DNA of 64,000 nt from an uncultured Lachnospiraceae bacterium (GCA_902780385.1 CACZFF010000002.1:29851-93850), one strand, 5' to 3'. Shown: positions 6,872-15,890, numbered from the stretch's first letter. Notes: generated from the sequence alone by a model not told the origin. A program made the numbers and translations.

Positions 6872-9415
6872 ATGGTATTTGACAAAAAGACAGTATCCGG
6901 AAAAAGAAAGGCGCTGAATGCAAAATCCGCCAGGCGCTTTTCGCGCCTCCGGATCCTGGTGATCACACTCCTGGTCATCGTGATCACCGGCGGCGGCATC
7001 ATCGGAGCGAGCGCTGTTTACGGGACTTATATGGGAATCCTGGATGTCTCACCGGACATCGGCACCATCGATGTAAGCCCCAAGGGATTTTCCACCTTTG
7101 TCTACGACAATAAGGGTACTGAGATCGCAAAGCTGGTCTCAACAGATTCCAACCGTATCCCGGTAGACCAGAGCGGCATCTCCGAAAATCTTGCACATGC
7201 CTTTGTGGCGATCGAGGACGAGCGTTTTTACCAGCATCGGGGAATCGATATTCCCGGTATTTTCCGCGCCATTTATGTAGGTGTCAAGGGCGGCCTCGAT
7301 TTCTCCGAGGGCGCCAGTACGATCACCCAGCAGCTGATCAAGAACAACGTCTTCACCGACTGGACAAACGAGACGACCCAGGACCGCATCAAGAGGAAGA
7401 TCCAGGAGCAGTATCTTGCCTATGAGCTTGAAAAGAACATGCCCAAATCCGAGATCCTCCTGAATTACCTCAACACGATCAACCTCGGCCACAATACACT
7501 CGGTGTAGAGGCTGCGGCACAGCGCTATTTCAACAAATCCGCCGTGGACCTATCCCTGGCGGAATGCGCGGTACTCGCAGCGATCACACAGAATCCGACC
7601 GCCTACGATCCGGTCGTCTACCCCGAAGACAACAGGTCACGCCAGGAAGTCGTCCTCGAGCACATGCTCACACAGGGCTATATCACACAGGAGCAGTATG
7701 AAGAGGCTCTCGCGGAGAATGTCTACGATATAATCGCAGCTGTAAATGTCGACAAGGAAAAAGTGGACAACCGCGTAAACTCCTATTTTGTCGATGCACT
7801 GATCCGGCAGGTCCTGCGCGATATGCAGAACGAGGAGCTCAACCTCGTTGATGACGGTGTGGCATGGGACGAGGACCAGGCATATGCAATGCTCTACAGC
7901 GGCGGTCTCCGCATCAATTCCACTCAGGATCCGGATATTCAGAAGATCGTCGACAAGCAGTGCAGCGAAGACTCGGGCAACTTCCCCGCAGGAACTACCT
8001 ATTATCTCAACTATGCCCTGACCGTCATTTCCCCCGACGGTACGGAGACCAACTACGACAGCAACAGCCTGGAAGCTTATTTCCGGGGACGCGATGAAAA
8101 TTACAGTATCCTCTACACCTCGAGATCCCGCGCAAGAGAGGATATTGAGGCCTTCCGCAAATCTGTCATGGGTCCCGATGACACGTATGATGAAAACTAT
8201 GAGCTGGCGCCGCAGCCGGAGATTTCCGTGACAGTCGCTGACCAGAACACCGGCTATGTCGTCGCCATGCTGGGCGGCCGCGGCGAGAAGGAAGCAAGCC
8301 GCACGCTCAACCGCGCCACAGACACCACAAGACAGCCCGGCTCCACCTTCAAGATCGTCTCCACGTTTGCCCCCGCCCTGGACAGCGACAAGGCAAAGGA
8401 CAAATACGGCAACCGCTTCACACTGGCCTCCACACAGGTCGATGAAAAGTTCAAATATGCCAACGGTGTGGAAGTGCACAACTGGTACGAAGGTTACCGC
8501 GGAACGCAGACACTCCGCTCCGCGATCCGGGATTCCCTCAATGTCATCACCGTCAAGACCCTGACGGATATAACACCGGCGCTCGGCTATGAATATGCCG
8601 AAAAGCTCGGCATTAATACACTTGTCGACGGAGAAGAGATCAACGGCCAGATCTTCTCGGATGTCAACCAGACCCTGGCACTGGGCGGTATCACCTACGG
8701 CGTGCGCAATATCGAACTCAATGCCGCCTACTCCACCATCGCCAACGGCGGAAAGTATATTGTTCCCCGCCTCTACACCAAGGTCGTCGACCAGGAAGGC
8801 AGAGTTGTCCTGGACAATACAGATCCCGAAAAGGAACGCGTGCTCAAAAAGACCACCTGCTTCCTACTCACAGATGCTATGAAAGATGTTCTGACCAAGG
8901 GCACCGGAACCGTCGCCAACTTCACTTCCACAGCCGTCGCCGGAAAGACCGGTACGACAGAGGACAGCAACGATGTCTGGTTTTCCGGCTTCACGCCCAA
9001 CTACACAGCGACTGTCTGGGCCGGTTATGACAACAACACCAAGCTTTCGAAAAACGAGGAATCTCTCGCAATGATCATCTGGAAACAGATCATGTCCAAC
9101 ATCGGCGCGAACAAAAAGTACTCTGATTTCAAGAAGCCGGACGGACTTACCACAGCTGCCATATGCAGCGATACCGGACAGCTGGCCGTCAGCGGCTACT
9201 GCGACCATGCCTACACGGAATATTTTGTTAAGGGCACCGAACCCACAAGCTACTGCTCCGTCGGTCTTAAGAAGAAGCAGAAGGCAGATGACAAGAAGAA
9301 GAAAGAAGAAGAACAGAAAAAGAAACAGACTGAACAACAGCAGAAACAAAACAACAGCGGCAATTTCGGAGGCGGAGGAGTCGGCTCCATCGGCGGCTCC
9401 CGCGGCGATGACTGA
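6872..9415 (+). CDS. Class A penicillin-binding protein (PBP1A family)
   Basis: 847 residues; bifunctional murein synthase. A short basic cytoplasmic tail is followed by one membrane anchor (about 28-50). The glycosyltransferase domain (GT51, about 85-260) has EDERFYQH (115-122, catalytic Glu) and EGASTITQQL. The transpeptidase domain contains the acylated Ser in PGSTFK (S491, K494), SLN (555-557) and KTGTT (692-696). The last 50 residues form a Lys/Glu/Gln-rich stretch and then a Gly-rich end (FGGGGVGSIGG), a low-complexity tail outside the wall domains. GAAGAAGG precedes the ATG. It is a single-gene unit with its own promoter and terminator. Confidence 0.96.
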   Translation: MVFDKKTVSGKRKALNAKSARRFSRLRILVITLLVIVITGGGIIGASAVYGTYMGILDVSPDIGTIDVSPKGFSTFVYDNKGTEIAKLVSTDSNRIPVDQSGISENLAHAFVAIEDERFYQHRGIDIPGIFRAIYVGVKGGLDFSEGASTITQQLIKNNVFTDWTNETTQDRIKRKIQEQYLAYELEKNMPKSEILLNYLNTINLGHNTLGVEAAAQRYFNKSAVDLSLAECAVLAAITQNPTAYDPVVYPEDNRSRQEVVLEHMLTQGYITQEQYEEALAENVYDIIAAVNVDKEKVDNRVNSYFVDALIRQVLRDMQNEELNLVDDGVAWDEDQAYAMLYSGGLRINSTQDPDIQKIVDKQCSEDSGNFPAGTTYYLNYALTVISPDGTETNYDSNSLEAYFRGRDENYSILYTSRSRAREDIEAFRKSVMGPDDTYDENYELAPQPEISVTVADQNTGYVVAMLGGRGEKEASRTLNRATDTTRQPGSTFKIVSTFAPALDSDKAKDKYGNRFTLASTQVDEKFKYANGVEVHNWYEGYRGTQTLRSAIRDSLNVITVKTLTDITPALGYEYAEKLGINTLVDGEEINGQIFSDVNQTLALGGITYGVRNIELNAAYSTIANGGKYIVPRLYTKVVDQEGRVVLDNTDPEKERVLKKTTCFLLTDAMKDVLTKGTGTVANFTSTAVAGKTGTTEDSNDVWFSGFTPNYTATVWAGYDNNTKLSKNEESLAMIIWKQIMSNIGANKKYSDFKKPDGLTTAAICSDTGQLAVSGYCDHAYTEYFVKGTEPTSYCSVGLKKKQKADDKKKKEEEQKKKQTEQQQKQNNSGNFGGGGVGSIGGSRGDD

Positions 9416-9450
9416 TCCCCCCTCTGCTCAAGAATCTAAGCAAAAAAGAA

Positions 9451-9499
9451 AAAACGATCGGCAGCCTGTAAAAGGCACATTGCCGATCGTTTTCTTTTT
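9451..9499 (+). terminator. Terminator of the PBP gene
   Basis: AAAACGATCGGCA (9451-9463) pairs with its exact complement at 9481-9493 and is followed by TTCTTTTTA. The loop contains a smaller GCC/GGC stem. It lies 36 bp after the PBP stop codon. Confidence 0.88.
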
Positions 9500-9518
9500 A
9501 AAATGATTTTATTAGCAT

Positions 9519-9566
9519 ATACTCTTGCAGCCATGGGCGGATGCCCGCAAACATGTATAAATAAGC
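9519..9566 (+). repeat. Dispersed structured repeat, family 1, copy 1
   Basis: The stretch contains CCATGGGCGGATGCCCGCAA followed by ACATGTAT and ATAAGC. It is closely similar to 27817-27862 (minus) and 45853-45890 (plus). The core GGCGG-loop-CCCGC and the outer ATAC and GTAT ends can pair. This copy lies between the PBP terminator and the convergent membrane-protein gene, whose stop codon it touches. Confidence 0.65.
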
Positions 9567-10012
9567 TAAGCCTGCTGTCTCGTATTCCGATGTAATAAGA
9601 AAAGGACACCGGCCGCTCCGCAGACCAGCATGACTGCGCCGGCATACATCAGGGCCTCCGGATAAAAGGAGTCGGTTCCCGCAATCTCCAGTACACCGCT
9701 CAGAAAGCTCGAAGCCGTAAGAGCGGCGATACCGAACCGGTAAATATCCTTGAGGATCTCTGCCCCCGCGGGATCACCGGCTTCAGGATCCTGCCCTTCC
9801 CCGCTCTTTTTTTTGAAGGGAAAAAGCCCCGCAGCTTGCAAAAGAGAGGGAACAAGCCCGAAAAGAAACGGCCAGAGAGCCAGATACTGCATCCAGAAGG
9901 AACGGATCCCGTGTGAGAAGCGGCCGTATATGATGGAAACGATCAGGCAGAATACTGTGACCGCCAGATAGCGCACCGGTATCTTTCTGTGTTTTTTTAC
10001 ATCTTCCTGCAT
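9566..10012 (-). CDS. Small membrane protein of unknown function
   Basis: 148 residues with four predicted membrane helices (about 12-30, 42-62, 90-108 and 120-140). A charged, Glu/Pro/Gly-rich cytoplasmic or extracellular loop lies at about 66-86. No family is recognised. AAAGGAATT precedes the ATG. It lies 90 bp downstream of the phosphodiester glycosidase gene on the same strand, so it may be the last gene of the GT2-GtrA/glycosidase unit. The stop codon lies at the edge of a dispersed repeat. Confidence 0.7.
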   Translation of the reverse strand: MQEDVKKHRKIPVRYLAVTVFCLIVSIIYGRFSHGIRSFWMQYLALWPFLFGLVPSLLQAAGLFPFKKKSGEGQDPEAGDPAGAEILKDIYRFGIAALTASSFLSGVLEIAGTDSFYPEALMYAGAVMLVCGAAGVLFLLHRNTRQQA

Positions 10013-10102
10013 CTTATCAATTCCTTTTTTCCCGGTATTTCAGATTATCGTACATGTCTGAACAGCAGCCATTCCGCCTTTACATGTCTTCTCCCCGGAT
10101 AT

Positions 10103-11014
10103 TCAGTAGCCGACATAGAGGATATCGCTGATCGTCCGTTCGGCGATCACATCCCCGTAGGTTGTCGGTTTGTTGAGAACTTTATCGTTGAACCAGATGG
10201 TGGAGGAACCTCCTCCATCCAGGTTGTAAGCCGTTTCGCATCCCTCACTCTGCATCAGTTCTGCCAGCTGGTAGAGGGACAGGCCTCTGCTCTCTCTCGT
10301 TCTTCCGTCCGAGACCACCATCAGATAATGAAGGGGCTCCAGAATGCCGATCGCAGTGCGCGGATTTGTGATCTGGGCCCGCTCCACCTCTTCTCCGGCG
10401 AAAACCTGCACCTCGCCCTGATTGACCAGAGCCGGGCCGAAGGAAAAGATCTCCTGCGCGCCCCTGTCTGCAAGCTCCTGTGCCGTCGCGGAGGCCTCAT
10501 TGACAATCTCAAATGATCCGTCCTCCCATATGACCAGATCCTCCCCGTACGGGTAGCGGGTATTGGATGTCTGACGGTAGAGGTAGCCGCCCCGCATGAC
10601 GTAGCCTTTTTCGCGAAAGCCGTAATAATCACCGTTGATTGCAAATATGGCATCGTTACGCTTTGCGATCGAGGAAGTCACTTCCGCCAGGTTCCGGCCG
10701 AAGGAATCTCCCGCCAGACCGGTCTTGAGCAGAGAGGCATCGCTGAGCTGCACATCCGCAATATATACGGTGGTGTCATGAAGGCGCTCTGTCCGGATCT
10801 GCAGCCGGATATTGCCGTCGTCATAACTTGTGTCTGTCACAAGCGGCTTATATTTCCTGCTGATCACCTTACTCTCTCCGCGCAGGATCTTCACTATGTT
10901 TCTCGGGATCACAAATGCATCCAAAAGAGTGAATAAGGAGTAGAGGACAAGGAAGACCGCGTAGACGATCCTGATCCTCCCTGTGCCCTTGTGTCTGCGT
11001 TTACTGTTTCTCAT
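10103..11014 (-). CDS. Phosphodiester glycosidase (NAGPA-like) family protein
   Basis: About 303 residues. A basic N-terminus and one membrane anchor (about 15-38) precede an extracytoplasmic domain. AINGDYYGF, RTAIGI, VVSDGR and the final NLDGGGSSTIWF are hallmarks of the NAGPA/DUF2233 domain. This family includes the uncovering enzyme that removes GlcNAc from phosphodiesters, and bacterial homologues linked to exopolysaccharide or teichoic-acid-like polymers. ATG at 11014 is 7 bases after the stop of the upstream gene; a GTG at 11041 that overlaps it is an alternative start. It is translationally adjacent to a GT2-GtrA fusion, so a shared role in surface glycan processing is likely. Confidence 0.82.
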   Translation of the reverse strand: MRNSKRRHKGTGRIRIVYAVFLVLYSLFTLLDAFVIPRNIVKILRGESKVISRKYKPLVTDTSYDDGNIRLQIRTERLHDTTVYIADVQLSDASLLKTGLAGDSFGRNLAEVTSSIAKRNDAIFAINGDYYGFREKGYVMRGGYLYRQTSNTRYPYGEDLVIWEDGSFEIVNEASATAQELADRGAQEIFSFGPALVNQGEVQVFAGEEVERAQITNPRTAIGILEPLHYLMVVSDGRTRESRGLSLYQLAELMQSEGCETAYNLDGGGSSTIWFNDKVLNKPTTYGDVIAERTISDILYVGY

Positions 11015-11021
11015 AGGTTTC

Positions 11022-12272
11022 TCACTGTCTGCACGGTGCACGGAATACCCAATGCTTCTGAATGTAATAGTTGACGATAAAAAGGGTTACATCCGCGATG
11101 ACTTTTCCCAGGGCGGCCGGCATGCCTGTATAGGAAAATGCCGTCACCATGCCCGCGTTGCAGGCCATGTTTGCGCCGAAAAGGACAAAATAGCGGACAG
11201 CTTCTCTGCCGGCATGGCCTTTGCTGCGAAAACTCCAGCGTCGGTTGACCTCAAAGTTAAAAAGACCGGAGCCGATCCTGGCTGCAGCCGCCGAAATACC
11301 GGCAGCTTTTGCTGCAGCCCCCGTTGCGCCTGCTCCTGCGGCCCCCGTTGCGCCTGCTGCGGAAGAAAACGCAGATACCCCGAAGATCTTCATGAACAGA
11401 AGAAACAAAGCCCAGTCCACACCTGCGCTGCCAATGGCAGATGCCGCATAGCGCAGGGGCTTTTTATATATCAGCATGGAGTCCCGGACCGGGCGGAAAT
11501 GCGATGTCCGGTTTCCCTCTTCGTACACAGTCTCAATGGGAATCTGCATAAGATCCGCATTTCTGACAGCTTCGGTCAGAAAATTCATCTCATACTCGTA
11601 CCTGTCCCCCTCTGTATCCATAGCGAGGGGCAGAAGTGCCGCGGGAATCCCCCTCAGACCGGTCTGTGTGTCCCCGCAGGCTGTTCCGGTCGAAAGCTTG
11701 AAAAAGGCCGCTGTGATCCGGTTTCCCGTCCTGCTGCGCCAGGGAACATCATCCCCGGAAAAATCCCGCACGCCCAGTACCAGGACCGGCCTGCTGCCTC
11801 TTTTTCCGTTTTTTTCCGACAGCGTCCGCGCGACCCGCACGATATCCCGGGGAAGGTGCTGCCCGTCTGCATCCGCTGTCACCACATGTACATCTTTTCC
11901 GAAATAATCGATGGCTGCCTGCAAACCGGTCCGGATCGCCGCGCCCTTGCCGCGGTTTACTTCGTGATGGACAACGCGGCAGCCCATCGCCTCCGCAGCA
12001 TCAAACAGCGCCCGGTATTCTTCCTGACCGCCGTCATCCACGATGACGATTCCGTCGATCTCCTTTTCCTTTTTCCCGACACGGCCGGCAGCTGACTCCG
12101 CAACCTCAGCTGTTCCTGTTTCTGTACTTGCTGCAGCTGTTGTATCTTTCTTCTTTTCGGAATGCTCCGCATCTGCGTTCATTGTGCCCTGATATTCTCT
12201 GAGGGACTCCAGGAGCCGGAGCATCTTATCCTCCGGTTTATAGGCCGGAATGAGGACTATCATTTTTTCCAT
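11022..12272 (-). CDS. GT2 glycosyltransferase fused to a GtrA-like domain
   Basis: 416 residues. The N-terminal GT-A domain starts IVLIPAYKPEDK and has VIVDDGG and the DADGQHLP metal/substrate motif typical of polyprenyl-phosphate sugar transferases. The C-terminal part is a GtrA-type four-helix membrane domain (about 280-412) ending in NYYIQKHWVF. Such fusions make and flip undecaprenyl-phosphate-linked sugars. Two low-complexity inserts are odd: a Glu/Lys/Thr/Ala-rich insert (about 33-66) between the first strand-helix and VIVDDGG, and an Ala/Gly/Thr run (about 300-330) inside the GtrA domain. The second is encoded by an 18-bp direct repeat at 11317-11334 and 11341-11358. AGGAG precedes the ATG. 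Confidence 0.88.
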   Translation of the reverse strand: MEKMIVLIPAYKPEDKMLRLLESLREYQGTMNADAEHSEKKKDTTAAASTETGTAEVAESAAGRVGKKEKEIDGIVIVDDGGQEEYRALFDAAEAMGCRVVHHEVNRGKGAAIRTGLQAAIDYFGKDVHVVTADADGQHLPRDIVRVARTLSEKNGKRGSRPVLVLGVRDFSGDDVPWRSRTGNRITAAFFKLSTGTACGDTQTGLRGIPAALLPLAMDTEGDRYEYEMNFLTEAVRNADLMQIPIETVYEEGNRTSHFRPVRDSMLIYKKPLRYAASAIGSAGVDWALFLLFMKIFGVSAFSSAAGATGAAGAGATGAAAKAAGISAAAARIGSGLFNFEVNRRWSFRSKGHAGREAVRYFVLFGANMACNAGMVTAFSYTGMPAALGKVIADVTLFIVNYYIQKHWVFRAPCRQ

Positions 12273-12413
12273 CTCTGTTCTCCTGCTGAAAAAATAAACT
12301 CAGCGCAGGCTTTCTTTTTCATCACTGGGATTATAACGCATCCGGACCAGATCAGGGGCTAAAAACACAGGTTTTCCACAAAATAGTTATCAAATCTTCC
12401 ATTTTCGAGAAGC

Positions 12414-12452
12414 TGGGGGTGTCACGGGGACGGTTCCTTTGGTGTCGCTGGC
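12414..12452 (+). repeat. Dispersed palindromic repeat, family 2, half copy
   Basis: GGGGGTGTCACGGGGACGGT followed by TCCTTTGGTGTCGCTGG. It matches the left arm of the long palindrome at 12712-12806 but lacks the full right arm. It lies beyond the tRNA terminator on the minus strand. Confidence 0.65.
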
Positions 12453-12463
12453 TGCCCTGCGAT

Positions 12464-12504
12464 AAAAAAAAGAACTCCGGCAAGCCATACGGCTTTCCGG
12501 AGTT
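12464..12504 (-). terminator. Terminator of tRNA-Met
   Basis: Read on the minus strand, AACTCCGG pairs with CCGGAGTT around an inner AAGCC/GGCTT stem. Eight Ts follow (12464-12471). It begins 9 bp after the tRNA 3' end. Confidence 0.88.
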
Positions 12505-12512
12505 ACAAATCG

Positions 12513-12586
12513 TAGCGAGGGGGGGACTTGAACCCTCGACACCGCGGGTATGAACCGCGTGCTCTAGCCAGCTGAGCTACCTCGCC
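12513..12586 (-). tRNA. tRNA-Met (CAT), elongator type
   Basis: 74-base cloverleaf. The acceptor stem GGCGAGG pairs with CCTCGCT (one G-T pair). The D arm is GCTC-AGCTGGCTA-GAGC. The anticodon stem CGCGG/CCGCG encloses loop TTCATAC with anticodon CAT. The T arm is GAGGG-TTCAAGT-CCCCC, with discriminator A. CCA is not encoded. It is not an initiator: it lacks the GGG/CCC anticodon stem. The D-loop and anticodon arm match elongator tRNA-Met of Bacillus closely, so tRNA-Ile2 is less likely. Confidence 0.95.
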
Positions 12587-12711
12587 ATATAAAATTTACT
12601 GCTGAACTCACTCACAGAATCATTTCTCATGTCCTGTCTTCGGTCAGCTTCTATAGTATACGATTGAGACTGACGTTTGTCAACAGGATTTTTTTTATTT
12701 TTCTCAAACTT

Positions 12712-12806
12712 TTGGGGGTGTCACGGGGACGGTTCCTTTGACACCAGGCATATCACCTGGTGTCAAAGGAACCGTCCCCAGCGACACCCCCCAGCGACAC
12801 CCCCAA
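12712..12806. repeat. Long palindromic repeat, family 2, full copy
   Basis: A perfect 24-bp arm starting GGGGACGGTTCCTTTG (12725-12748) is inverted at 12756-12779 around a 7-base loop. Outer GGGGGTGTC-type sequence extends the pairing with few mismatches, and AGCGACACCCCC is tandemly duplicated on the right (12780-12806). It lies between clpB and tRNA-Met. The same core recurs at 12414-12452 and, in diverged form, at 63849-63891. It may act as a terminator for clpB or be a REP/MITE-like element. Confidence 0.85.
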
Positions 12807-12820
12807 CAGACAACCGGCAG

Positions 12821-15532
12821 TTATCCCTCGATCTCGCCGTTGTGGACAGCGCTGGCTGTGAGCTTTCTGCCGTCGGTGCCAATCTCAATGGTATCGCCTT
12901 CCGAGACCTCGTCGGCGAGGATCAGGCGGGCGCCTGCAGTCTCGACGTTCTTCTGGATATAGCGCTTGAGCGGACGTGCGCCGTAGGCCGGGTCGTAAGC
13001 AGCTTCAGCCACAAAGGTTTTGGCATCGTCCGTGAGGCGGATGTCGATGCGGCGGTCCTCCAGGCGGCGGTTGAGGTCATCGACAATGAGGTCGATAATC
13101 CCCTTGATGTCGCTTCTGGAGAGAGGGTTGAACATGATGGTCTCATCCAGACGGTTGAGGAACTCGGGGCGGAAGGTGTCGCGCAGAAGCTTGTGCACCT
13201 TCTCCCTGGTGTAGGAGGAAATCTCCCAGTGCTCGGGTTCCCTGCTGAAGGCATCGGACAGGGCTGCACCTGTATCCTCTTCCTCGTCAAAGTTGAACCT
13301 GACCTTGTCGCCGCCCGCACCGGACTTCTCGCGGTTTTCGATGTCCGCGAGGATCTCCTGGGCGCCGAGGTTGGAGGTCATGATCAGGATCGTGTTCTTG
13401 AAGTCCACAGTTCTTCCCTGGGAATCGGTGATACGGCCGTCGTCAAGGACCTGAAGGAGGACGTTGAAGACATCCGGATGGGCCTTCTCGATCTCGTCAA
13501 AAAGAACGACCGAATAGGGTTTCCTGCGGACAGCCTCGGTCAGCTGACCGCCTTCCTCGTAACCGACATATCCGGGAGGCGCTCCGATGAGTCGGGACAC
13601 CGAGAATTTCTCCATGTACTCACTCATGTCGATACGGACCATATTTTTCTCATCATCAAACAGGGCTGCAGCAAGAGCCTTGGCCAGTTCGGTCTTGCCG
13701 ACACCGGTGGGGCCGAGGAAGAGGAAGGATCCGATCGGCTTGTCGGGATCTTTGATGCCCGCCTTGCTGCGGATAATGGCCTCTGTGACACGCGTGACTG
13801 CCTCATCCTGCCCGATGACACGGCGGTGCAGCTCGTCGCCCAGATGCAGAGTCTTGGAGCGCTCACTCTCTGTCAGCTTGCTGACAGGAATGCCTGTCCA
13901 GCGGGACACGATACGGCTGATCTCATTGTCCGTCACACGGTCGTGGACCAGGGAGTTGCCGCCGCTGTGGGCTGCCTCCTCGCTCTGTGCCAGTTCTTTT
14001 CTGAGCTGGGGGAGACGTCCGTACTGCAGCTCCGCGGCGCGGTTGAGGTCGCCGTTCTGCTGAGCGATCTGGATCTCGCTGCTGACCGCGTCGATCTCCT
14101 CACGGAGCCTGGAGAGATTGTCGGAACGATCCTTTTCATTCTCCCACTGGGCCTTCTTCTCAGCGAAGGACTCTTTGAGCTCCGCAAGTTCCTTCTGCAG
14201 ATCTTCCAGACGCTCACGGCTGAGCTTGTCTTCTTCCTTTTTAAGGGCAGTCTCCTCGATCTCCAGCTGCAGGATCTTGCGCTGCTGCTCGTCGAGCTCG
14301 GTGGGCAGGGAATTCATCTCTGTCTTGATCAGAGCGCAGGCCTCATCGACCAGGTCGATGGCCTTGTCGGGCAGGAAACGGTCGGAAATATAGCGGTTTG
14401 AGAGCACAGCTGCACTGACCAGGGCATTATCGAGGATCTTCACGCCGTGATAGACCTCGTAGCGTTCCTTCAGGCCGCGGAGGATGGAAATGGTATCCTC
14501 GACCGTGGGTTCATCCACCATAACAGGCTGGAAACGGCGCTCCAGGGCGGCGTCCTTCTCGATGTACTGTCTGTACTCCTTAAGTGTCGTCGCGCCGATG
14601 CAGTGGAGCTCACCTCGGGCCAGCATGGGCTTGAGCATATTGCCGGCGTCCATGGCTCCCTCGGATTTTCCTGCGCCGACGATGGTGTGCAGCTCATCGA
14701 TGAAGAGCAGGATCTCGCCTTCGCTCCCCTTGATATCCTCGAGGACCGCTTTGAGACGCTCCTCAAATTCACCCCTGTATTTGGCGCCCGCCACCAGGGA
14801 GCCCATATTCAGGGAGAAGATCTTCTTGTTTTTCAGTCCGTCCGGCACATCGCCGCGAGCGATCCTCTGGGCCAGACCCTCTACGACAGCAGTTTTGCCG
14901 ACACCGGGCTCGCCGATCAGGACGGGATTGTTTTTGGTCTTTCTGGAGAGAATACGGATCACGTTGCGGATCTCGGCGTCCCTGCCGATGACAGGATCCA
15001 TCTTCTGCGCCTTTGCCTTGGAGACCAGCTCCTCGCCGTACTTCTCCAGTGTGTCATAGGTCGCCTCGGGATTATCGCTGGTAACACGCTGATTGCCGCG
15101 CACGGTCGAAAGCGCTTTCAGGAAAGTTTCACGGTTGATCCCGTAATCTTTGAAAAGCCCCTTCAGCGTGCGGTCCGCATTTCTGATCAGGGAAAGGAAC
15201 AGGTGCTCCACACTGACATATTCGTCACCGAGAGCCTTTGCCTCGTTCTCCGCTCCCAGCAGGGCCTTGTTCATCTCGCCGCCCACATAGACACGGGAAT
15301 CGCCGCCATGGACTTTTGTCAGCCCTTCCACAGTGCCGAGTACCCGGTTGGTGAAGGAGCCCGGGTCGATGCCCATCTTCTCGACCAGCTTCAGGATCAG
15401 ACTGTCTTCCAGCATCAGCAGGCTGTAGAGCAGATGCTCCTGCTCGATCTGCTGGTTGCCGTACTCATAAGCCAGTTTCTCGCACTGATTGATCGCTTCA
15501 ATAGATTTCTGCGTAAATTTCTGTATATTCAT
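12821..15532 (-). CDS. clpB: ATP-dependent disaggregase ClpB
   Basis: 903 residues from ATG 15532, which follows AGGAGG; a longer upstream frame has no ribosome site and is structured leader. Order: Clp N domain (about 1-145, [20 protein letters not shown]), AAA-1 with [14 protein letters not shown], coiled-coil middle domain (about 400-540, rich in Glu/Lys/Arg), AAA-2 with [14 protein letters not shown], and a C-terminal domain with [11 protein letters not shown]. An acidic insert ([10 protein letters not shown]) occurs in AAA-2. ClpB rescues aggregated proteins with DnaK. It is a single-gene unit with a sigma-A promoter about 280 bp upstream and a long structured leader. Confidence 0.97.
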   Translation of the reverse strand: MNIQKFTQKSIEAINQCEKLAYEYGNQQIEQEHLLYSLLMLEDSLILKLVEKMGIDPGSFTNRVLGTVEGLTKVHGGDSRVYVGGEMNKALLGAENEAKALGDEYVSVEHLFLSLIRNADRTLKGLFKDYGINRETFLKALSTVRGNQRVTSDNPEATYDTLEKYGEELVSKAKAQKMDPVIGRDAEIRNVIRILSRKTKNNPVLIGEPGVGKTAVVEGLAQRIARGDVPDGLKNKKIFSLNMGSLVAGAKYRGEFEERLKAVLEDIKGSEGEILLFIDELHTIVGAGKSEGAMDAGNMLKPMLARGELHCIGATTLKEYRQYIEKDAALERRFQPVMVDEPTVEDTISILRGLKERYEVYHGVKILDNALVSAAVLSNRYISDRFLPDKAIDLVDEACALIKTEMNSLPTELDEQQRKILQLEIEETALKKEEDKLSRERLEDLQKELAELKESFAEKKAQWENEKDRSDNLSRLREEIDAVSSEIQIAQQNGDLNRAAELQYGRLPQLRKELAQSEEAAHSGGNSLVHDRVTDNEISRIVSRWTGIPVSKLTESERSKTLHLGDELHRRVIGQDEAVTRVTEAIIRSKAGIKDPDKPIGSFLFLGPTGVGKTELAKALAAALFDDEKNMVRIDMSEYMEKFSVSRLIGAPPGYVGYEEGGQLTEAVRRKPYSVVLFDEIEKAHPDVFNVLLQVLDDGRITDSQGRTVDFKNTILIMTSNLGAQEILADIENREKSGAGGDKVRFNFDEEEDTGAALSDAFSREPEHWEISSYTREKVHKLLRDTFRPEFLNRLDETIMFNPLSRSDIKGIIDLIVDDLNRRLEDRRIDIRLTDDAKTFVAEAAYDPAYGARPLKRYIQKNVETAGARLILADEVSEGDTIEIGTDGRKLTASAVHNGEIEG

Positions 15533-15594
15533 GAGATTACCTCCTCTCATAGGATTTCCGGTTAGTGTACAGGCCCACCTGAGACGTGAGGTCT

Positions 15595-15689
15595 TTTTCG
15601 CGCGCTTTTCGCGAAAAAGCCGAGTTAAACGGCGAAAATCGCGCGCACAGCGCAGACAATGCTTCGCTTTGTTGGAATGCGATTTTCGC
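15595..15689 (-). promoter_or_regulatory. Nested palindromes in the clpB leader
   Basis: TTTTTCGCG and CGCGAAAAA form one hairpin (15595-15619). GCGAAAATCGC (about 15633-15643) and GCGATTTTCGC (about 15679-15689) form an 11-bp outer stem that encloses a second dyad, ACAATGC-ttc-GCTTTGT. The tig leader carries a similar nested arrangement with the same inner ACAATGC hairpin. Together with the next hairpin they fill most of the 276-base leader of clpB. No CIRCE or CtsR operator is visible. Confidence 0.55.
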
Positions 15690-15691
15690 AA

Positions 15692-15732
15692 CGTTACTTG
15701 TACATGCCCTCAATAGGGCATGTACAGTAACG
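15692..15732 (-). repeat. Dispersed hairpin, family 3, copy A
   Basis: CGTTAC, TGTACATGCCCT, loop, AGGGCATGTACA, GTAACG: an almost perfect hairpin with a two-base bulge. Related hairpins occur at 19606-19640, 28749-28785 and 45743-45769, always between minus-strand genes. Confidence 0.65.
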
Positions 15733-15814
15733 ATTTCTGAAAGAAATTCATAGAATCACAGATAACATAAAGGCAGCTCCGGATCATTGCCCCTTGTTTA
15801 TCTGTTCTATTAGA

Positions 15815-15842
15815 AATATAACACATATAATCAAATTGTCAA
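15815..15842 (-). promoter_or_regulatory. Sigma-A promoter of clpB
   Basis: On the minus strand, TTGACA (15842-15837), a 16-bp spacer and TATATT (15820-15815). The predicted transcript start near 15808 gives a leader of about 276 bases before the clpB ATG. Confidence 0.7.
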
Positions 15843-15853
15843 CAGTTTCCGCC

Positions 15854-15890
15854 AAAAAAATAAGGGACACAGAAATTCCTTCCTGTGTCC
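15854..15890 (-). terminator. Terminator of the DUF308 gene
   Basis: On the minus strand, GGACACAG pairs with CTGTGTCC, followed by CTTATTTTTTT. It lies 90 bp downstream of the DUF308 stop and just upstream of the clpB promoter. Confidence 0.85.

Noticed and set aside
15533-15691. N-terminal extension of ClpB by 53 residues
   Set aside because: The extension is encoded by palindromic leader, has no ribosome site and is absent from the family. ATG 15532 has AGGAGG.
15533-15850. CIRCE or CtsR operator upstream of clpB
   Set aside because: Neither TTAGCACTC-N9-GAGTGCTAA nor the CtsR heptad repeat is present.
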